The notes beneath the pieces are model-generated. The model made no database searches and was not told the DNA's origin. It worked only from the letters and a program-made list of their open reading frames with translations. Below are positions 58,481 to 64,000 of a stretch of DNA of 64,000 nt, piece after piece; position 1 is the stretch's first letter, and every line of letters starts with the position of its first letter. This stretch comes from Otatea glauca. Taxonomy: Eukaryota; Streptophyta; Magnoliopsida; Poales; Poaceae. The stretch spans positions 19,086,216-19,150,215 of the forward strand of contig CM070725.1 in the NCBI GenBank assembly GCA_036346275.1, in the 5' to 3' direction. The position numbers and the translations under genes were made by a program.

Positions 58481-60570
58481 CACATTTGCATCGCACTTCT
58501 TATGAGTTGAGGTATGGGCGAAAGCCCGGTGTGTCCCATTTTTTCGGTTGCAAGTGTTTTATCTTGAAGTCTCGTAACCTAGATAAGTTTGAGTCTCGCT
58601 CTTCTGATGGTATCTTTCTAGGTTACTCGTCTTCTTCTCGTAGCTATAGGGTCTGGAGTGTTGATGCGCATAGGATCATAGAGACCTGTGATGTGACCTT
58701 TGATGAGGCTAGCCCAGGAGCTAGACCTGATGTTTCAGGCTCTTCTTCTTCCTTCGAGACCATTTTTGTAGAGGATGAGGATAATGGAGATGATGGTGTT
58801 CCATCCGATCCAGTCCCCTCTACACCTGAGGTGCCTCCTGTTTCCATTTCTGCACCTCGGGAGACCACCCTTGCCTTCCGACTCTCCTTGGTGAGTGGCT
58901 CGCTCCTATCTCTTCTGCTCAAGAGGTAGAGGCCACTGCTTCGGTCCTCCCGCCATATTCAGAGACGCCATCCTTCCGATCAAATGATCGGCGATTTGTT
59001 CGAGCGTGTCACACGCCAAGAACGGGTCTGTCTTCTTCGTCTTCACTCGCCTTCGTTGCCTCTTTTGAGCCAAAGGATGTTTCTCATGCATTATCCGATG
59101 AGTCGTGGATTAATGCCATGCATGAGGAACTTGAGAACTTTGAGAGGAACAAAGTCTGGCAGCTTGTAGAGCGCCCATCTGGTCATAATGTCATTGGGAC
59201 CAAGTGGGTGTTCAAAAACAAGCAGAGTGAGGATGGGGTTGTCATTCGCAACAAGGCTAGACTAGTTGCACAGGCTTTTCTCAAAGTTGAGGGTCTTGAC
59301 TTTGAGGAGACCTTTGCCCCTGTAGCTAGGCTAGAGGCTATTAGGATCCTGCTTGCATTTTCTGCATCCCGGGGCTTCAAGCTCTATCAAATGGATGTCA
59401 AGAGTGCATTCCTCAATGGCTATATTGAGGAAGAGGTCTATGTCAAACAACCTCCGTGATTTGAGAACCCCAAGTTTCCGAGTCATGTTTTCAAGCTTTC
59501 CAAAGCTCAGATGGACTCAAACAGCCCCCAGAGCATGGTATGAGAGGCTCAAGTCTTATCTTCTCAGCCATGACTTTAAAATGGGCATAGTAGACAAAAC
59601 TCTGTTCATCAAACACCATGAGTCTCATTTTCTTCTTGTCCAGATTTATGTGGACGATATCATTTTTGGTGGCTCCTCTCATTCTCTTGTCTCTCAGTTT
59701 TCTGATGTGATGAGTACAGAGTTTGAGATGAGTATGATGGGCGAGTTGAGCTACTTTCTTGGCTTCCAAATCAAGCAGACTCAGGAGGGTACTTTCTTGC
59801 ATCAAGGCAAATATACCCGTGACCTCCTGAGGCGCTTCGACATGTCTGATGGGAAGCCGGTGATGACTCCTATGGCCACCACTGCTGTCCTCGAGCCCGA
59901 TGAGGATGGTGAGCTCGCTGATCAAAAGGAGTTTCGAGCATGATCGGCTCCTCTTGTACCTCACCGCTTCGAGGCCGACATACATTTTGTTGTGTGTCTA
60001 TGCGCCGATTTCAAGCTTCTCTCTCGCTCTCACCGCCAAAGTGATCAAGCGCATCTTCAGTACCTTCGTGCCACCACCGATTATGGTATTTGGTACTCTT
60101 CTTCTTCTTGTCTATCTCTTAGAGCCTTTTCCGATGCCGACTTTGTCGGGTCAGAGGATAGATAGGAAGAGCACTTCGCACTTGCCAATTCATTGGCACT
60201 TCTCTTGTTTCTTGGTCATCTAGGAAGCGATGCAGGGTTGCCCACCCACCACCGAGGTGAGTATGTTGTTCTGACCGATTGTCGTAGTCAGTGCTCGATG
60301 AGATCGACCTTGCAGGACTATGGGTTAGAAATAGAGAGTGTGCCACTCTTTCGTGACAACACTTCAGCTATTTGCATTGCTAAAACCCAAAGGCAACATT
60401 CCTGACCAAACACATTGATATTAGATATCACTTCCTTAGAGACCATGTGGAGAAGGGTGATATCGTGCTTCATTCATAGATGGTGACCACCGCTAGCCGA
60501 TATCTTTACCAAGCCTTTGGATAGCTCGTGTTTGTTGCCTTGAGGAGTGAGCTTGGAGTCGTGAGCCCAT
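58456..60570 (+). pseudogene. Copia integrase C-terminus, reverse transcriptase and RNase H, frameshifted
   Basis: The frame 58456-58929 carries YGRKPGVSHFFGCKCFILKS and the acidic linker after integrase. RT begins at 59118 with NVIGTKWVFKNKQSEDG, ARLVAQAFLKVEGLDFEETF and YQMDVKSAFLNGYIEEEVYV. After a shift near 59460 it continues with IYVDDIIFGG (YVDD at 59647-59658) and MGELSYFLGFQIKQ. RNase H remains as RKSTS fragments near 60150 and as EIESVPLFRDNTSAICIAK near 60330, with a LADIFTKPL-like end near 60500. RT catalytic residues are present but the frame is not continuous. Confidence 0.88.
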
Positions 60571-62385
60571 ACGGCTTATCTTGAGGGGAGCTGGTTTGTA
60601 TATTATGTACTATATATTTTCTTTCACTTTTCCTTTCTTCTTCTCGGGTGACTTTGGGCTTGTTTTCTTAAGTTGAGTTCACTCACTTAGCATGTCTTCC
60701 ATGGACCTCTTATCTTATGCTTTAGGTTGCTATCATGCGTGATTAGTCGTTTCTCTTCTCTCTAGGTTGAGTTCCCTCACGCCTTATAAGTCTAGCGTGT
60801 TTTGGGCCTCCGGTAGACAGTGGTCTGTGCACTCCTTAGTTGGGATCTAGAGTCACTTCCTATGTTAGTCTCTAGGGAAGATAAGAGCCACCGAGCAAAG
60901 AGTGAGTCTCTTCTATCTTATCTATGCTCAATAGCCATCCAGTCTTGCGCTCGACTTCTTCTCCCCTTTCGCTTTTTTTTCTGGTTTTATTGAGTTCATT
61001 TGGGTCTTCTTTATGCCTAATCTTGATAATAACTCAACTTTAACCAGATTTGAGCCTAAAATTGATTCAACTGTTGAGGGGAGTTTGGGAATCTGCTCAT
61101 GCATTGCATTTAGACTGCATTTTTACATTTTATGAGCTTTGTCTATTATGCAATTGATTCAATCTTTCATGTAATGCACCTTGCTACATCTTTGAAGAAA
61201 ATCACTAGCTTAGGTCTATCCAAGTTCATCTATGATACTAAGCTTGTTAAAATCAAAATTGAAAATCTTAAATGAAAACATGTTGCTTTTTCTTGTTAAA
61301 GTTTCTTCTCTAGAGGTTTTTACCATGAATTGTGAATTTATGGAGTTCTCTAGAGTCCCTATAGCAACTTGGGTGAAACTTGCTTGATCCATATTTTAGT
61401 CCTTCAAAATTGCTCATATATGCTAAAATAAGAAAAACTTGACTCTTTTGTGCAAAATTGAACTCAACACTATATATTCTCGAGACGCCTCCCATTGCAC
61501 TTGGGATGAACTTGGAATATATAGTGTATGACCAAGATCATTCTCTTAAGAGTTACTCTTGGGGTGATCGAACATGGCTTGAGTCAACCATTAAGAAATG
61601 CAAATAACAAAAACATAAGTGGGTAAAGAATGCAAATAATGTCAAACATTTGCACCCGCTATGTCTTTCAAAATATCAAAGAAGAAGAATTTGCATGAAT
61701 TGAAAATGAACTCAAGGACTCTATATGTACTTCAAGATTCCCCAAAGTGTTGAGTAGGTTGAACTCTAGGTTTTCCATTTGATCCTATGAGTGGTGCTGG
61801 CTTCTAGCTTTGAAACTTTTGCTAAGTTTTGCACTTGTTCAAATCTTGCTAAAATAAAATCTTGTAAACCAAGCTTGTGAGCCAAATGAATTTGTTCTTG
61901 CAGACATCCTAGTTCACCATTTTCTAAATTGACTAGCTTGGTGTCATATCTTGTCATTGTGATCACTTGGATAATTCTCAAAGCTCACTTAGGATGTATT
62001 TCATGCATACATATATAAAGGAGAGAAAACAAACAAAAAAGAGAGAGAAAATTCCATTTTGATGCCTATATTGCCAAAAGGGGAGAAAATGTAGAAAAGG
62101 CATCATTTAAAATGTAGAAAAGGGGAGATAAAATGTGAAAGCTTGCTATCTCTTATGATCTTTGTAAATCTTTGCTATCTCTTATGGATCATATCACACT
62201 TGGCACTTATGATTGATTTTTAGAGCTTTTGTAGAAAACTTGCTCTTTTCATGATCTTGCTCTAAAATCTTACCGCCAACTTGGTCATGATTTTATATCT
62301 TTCTCTCTGGACCAAGTTTGGTTTTGCAATCAAATTGCTTTACAAACTCAAATTTATGCCTTTGAGTGTTTGTCAATATACTCAT
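60571..62385 (+). other. Non-coding 3' region of the Copia element
   Basis: After pol there is 1.8 kb of AT-rich sequence without a recognisable frame. SIRE-type elements often have a long region or an env-like ORF here; I see no env-like membrane protein. Confidence 0.6.
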
Positions 62386-62397
62386 CAAGGGGGAGAT
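62386..62397 (+). other. Polypurine tract of the Copia element
   Basis: CAAGGGGGAGAT immediately before the 3' LTR, a typical Copia plus-strand primer. Confidence 0.9.
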
Positions 62398-64000
62398 TGA
62401 AAGACCATGTGGAGGTCTATCCTCGATGGTGATGAGTAATTGATCGTGGTTTAGCCTGTTGTGCTTGAATTTGAGTTTGATCCGAGTGGTCGTCTTTGGT
62501 TGGTCGGAGACGCTTGTCCGACCCCAGTGGTCAGTCTTTGGTTGGTCGGAGACCGCTTGTCCGACCAGAGTGGTCAGTCTTTGGTTGGTCGGAGACCGCT
62601 TGTACGACCGAGTGGTCCGAGCTTTGGTCGGTTGGAGACCACCATCCGACCCGAGTGTTCGGACGAAGACCGATGGTCGACCTCGAGTGGTCGGAAGAAG
62701 ACCAGTGGTCGACCCGAGTGGTCGTGACGAAGACCGGTGGTCGACTCGAGTGGTCGGGATGGAGACCAGTGGTCGTCCGTGGTCGGATGGAGACCAGTGG
62801 TCGCACCATGTGTGGTCGTGGTTTTGCCGCCGATGAAGTGTATATCTTTCGTTGAGATGGATATGTGTTGTTGGACATTGCTATGTGATGTGGTTTCCTT
62901 GTCAATGATGGTTGCAGGACTTTAGAGCTAGGTCATGGTGAGGCGAAGGGGATCGTGACTAGGCCGAGAGCCGAGGTCCGGATGATCGTGGTGTCGCCAA
63001 AGATGACCGAGGCCGTGGAGTAGCCGCAAGCCAAGAAGACAAAGGAATGGATGAGATGCTAACTTGAGCCGCTCGATCGAGGAGGACCGTTGGATCGCGG
63101 TCGGGAAGAGAGAGAAGCGGGTCAAGTTGGTATGCTTTGAACAGCAGTGCAAAACCCGCTGTGTTGTTGGGTTTCGGTCACCCATGCATAGCTGTGTGAG
63201 TGGGTAAAATCTCACCCTTGATGGAGTGCTCTAGGGTTTAGAGGCTCATCCAAGGGTGGTAGGTGTTCCTAGCTCGCTACTAGACAGGAGAGGGTGTCTC
63301 CCCGGGACGTGGTGAGCAGTGAGGAAAGTCTACGTGAGTAGTTGAGAGTTGTTGAGAGTGGCATGTAAGGATCAAACTCGGCTCTTGGATGTTGGCTTAG
63401 GATTGAAGCAAGATATCCAAGGGTGGGAATTGATCCTGTGTCACTATAAATAGAGGGTAGGGCAGCCTTCCTCTCTCAAGGTTCCGAGGTTTTGCCGCTC
63501 ATTTGAGTTTTGCCCACTTTGTTGTGAGGCTTTGTAAACCTCCCTTCCGTAAATGAAATGTTCTTCATCTATGTTCTTGTTTCATTTCCTTACGTATTTA
63601 CATTACGCACTTAAATTCATTATCTAAATTCGCATTTACTTACTTGCAATTTTCTTTACGTAATTTGGATTTGCCTCATCTCCTTCTACATGCTTCGAGT
63701 CTTTGTTGAAATTCATGATTGATGAACTCTTCTCTAGATTCGGTGCTTTCAATCATCTAGGCAATCATTGCGCTCTTGTTGCAAGTTTGTAAATCTGTGT
63801 TCTTGAAGTGCGTAACGTGTGACTTGCGCTCTTTAGTCCCGATTGGCTTCGTTCTTGTTGCCAAGGATGAAAGATTGCTGGATGAATCTTCTATAGATCA
63901 TATCCCAATTATCTAGGCAATCTACAACCTCTTCTATTCAGCTTTGCAAGAAACCAATTTCGTGACTAGTTTTCGATAGTGTTTCTATTTGTTTGAAGGG
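62398..64000 (+). repeat. 3' LTR of the Copia element, first 1.6 kb
   Basis: Matches the first part of the 5' LTR from TGAAAGACCATG onward, including the GGTCGG repeat array (62480-62815) and the TATA box (CTATAAATAGAGG, about 63443). It is cut by the window edge. Confidence 0.93.

Larger units (their letters stand above)
52233..64000 (+). mobile_element. Ty1/Copia retrotransposon, SIRE/Maximus-type, right end outside window
   Basis: LTRs begin TGAAAGACCATGTGG at 52233 and 62398. A primer binding site follows the first at 54657 and a polypurine tract precedes the second. The domain order gag, protease, integrase, RT, RNase H is Copia order. A gag extended by a coiled-coil region, long LTRs and a long region after pol fit the SIRE/Maximus group. 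Frames are broken throughout. The right flank and target duplication lie beyond 64000; the left flank is AATAT. Confidence 0.92.

Overview
The window is plant nuclear DNA, almost certainly from a grass. The evidence is two interrupted host genes with short GT-AG introns, embedded in layered transposons of families typical of Poaceae: Tat-type Ty3/Gypsy, SIRE/Maximus-type Ty1/Copia, hAT, Mutator-like and Stowaway MITEs, and large solo LTRs. No operon, CRISPR array or prokaryotic feature is present.

Host genes. At the left edge (323-5082, + strand) are the last eight coding exons of a cytosolic acetyl-CoA acetyltransferase (thiolase, AACT). Its active-site His and Cys motifs are intact. One intron has grown to 2.85 kb because it holds a transposon with about 64-bp inverted repeats (1212-3665) that carries a decayed plant-mobile-domain gene. 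In the middle (36760-41668, - strand) is an eleven-exon gene for a coiled-coil protein of roughly 300 residues, tentatively an SPC25-like kinetochore subunit. It is flanked by, but not broken by, repeats.

Transposon layers, left to right. A decayed hAT transposase (about 9105-9740) lies next to a complete 11.28-kb Tat-type Gypsy element (10174-21453). That element has 5-bp target duplications CATGG, gag-pol on the + strand, and antisense genes between pol and the 3' LTR. Next come a 3.1-kb solo LTR (23308-26445, AACAC duplications), a Stowaway-like MITE, LTR-like fragments, a 0.93-kb solo LTR (32058-32989, CTCGC duplications) inside a GC-rich repeat with a tRNA-like head, and a reversed LTR (34215-35703) nested in another LTR-like sequence. 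To the right of the coiled-coil gene lie a second tRNA-headed repeat with a degenerate array of about 70-bp units, a 4.65-kb hAT element (44469-49117, 8-bp duplications GGCTCGTG) with a frameshifted RICESLEEPER-like transposase, and a 185-bp Mutator-type MITE with 9-bp duplications. Finally there is a Copia element from 52233 past the window end, with a 2.4-kb 5' LTR, degraded gag-pol and the first 1.6 kb of its 3' LTR.

How it works together. The two host genes look functional in the parts visible. None of the autonomous elements looks active: every gag-pol and transposase frame is broken, the Gypsy RT is internally deleted, and one Gypsy integrase catalytic Asp is His. Many of the breaks are single-base indels, and the two Copia LTRs differ by the same kind of change, so some may be assembly error. 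I did not find a convincing new biological system. The observations most worth following are the tRNA-headed GC-rich repeat family, the antisense genes in the Gypsy element, the purine-rich block in the hAT element, and a duplicated splice donor in the coiled-coil gene.
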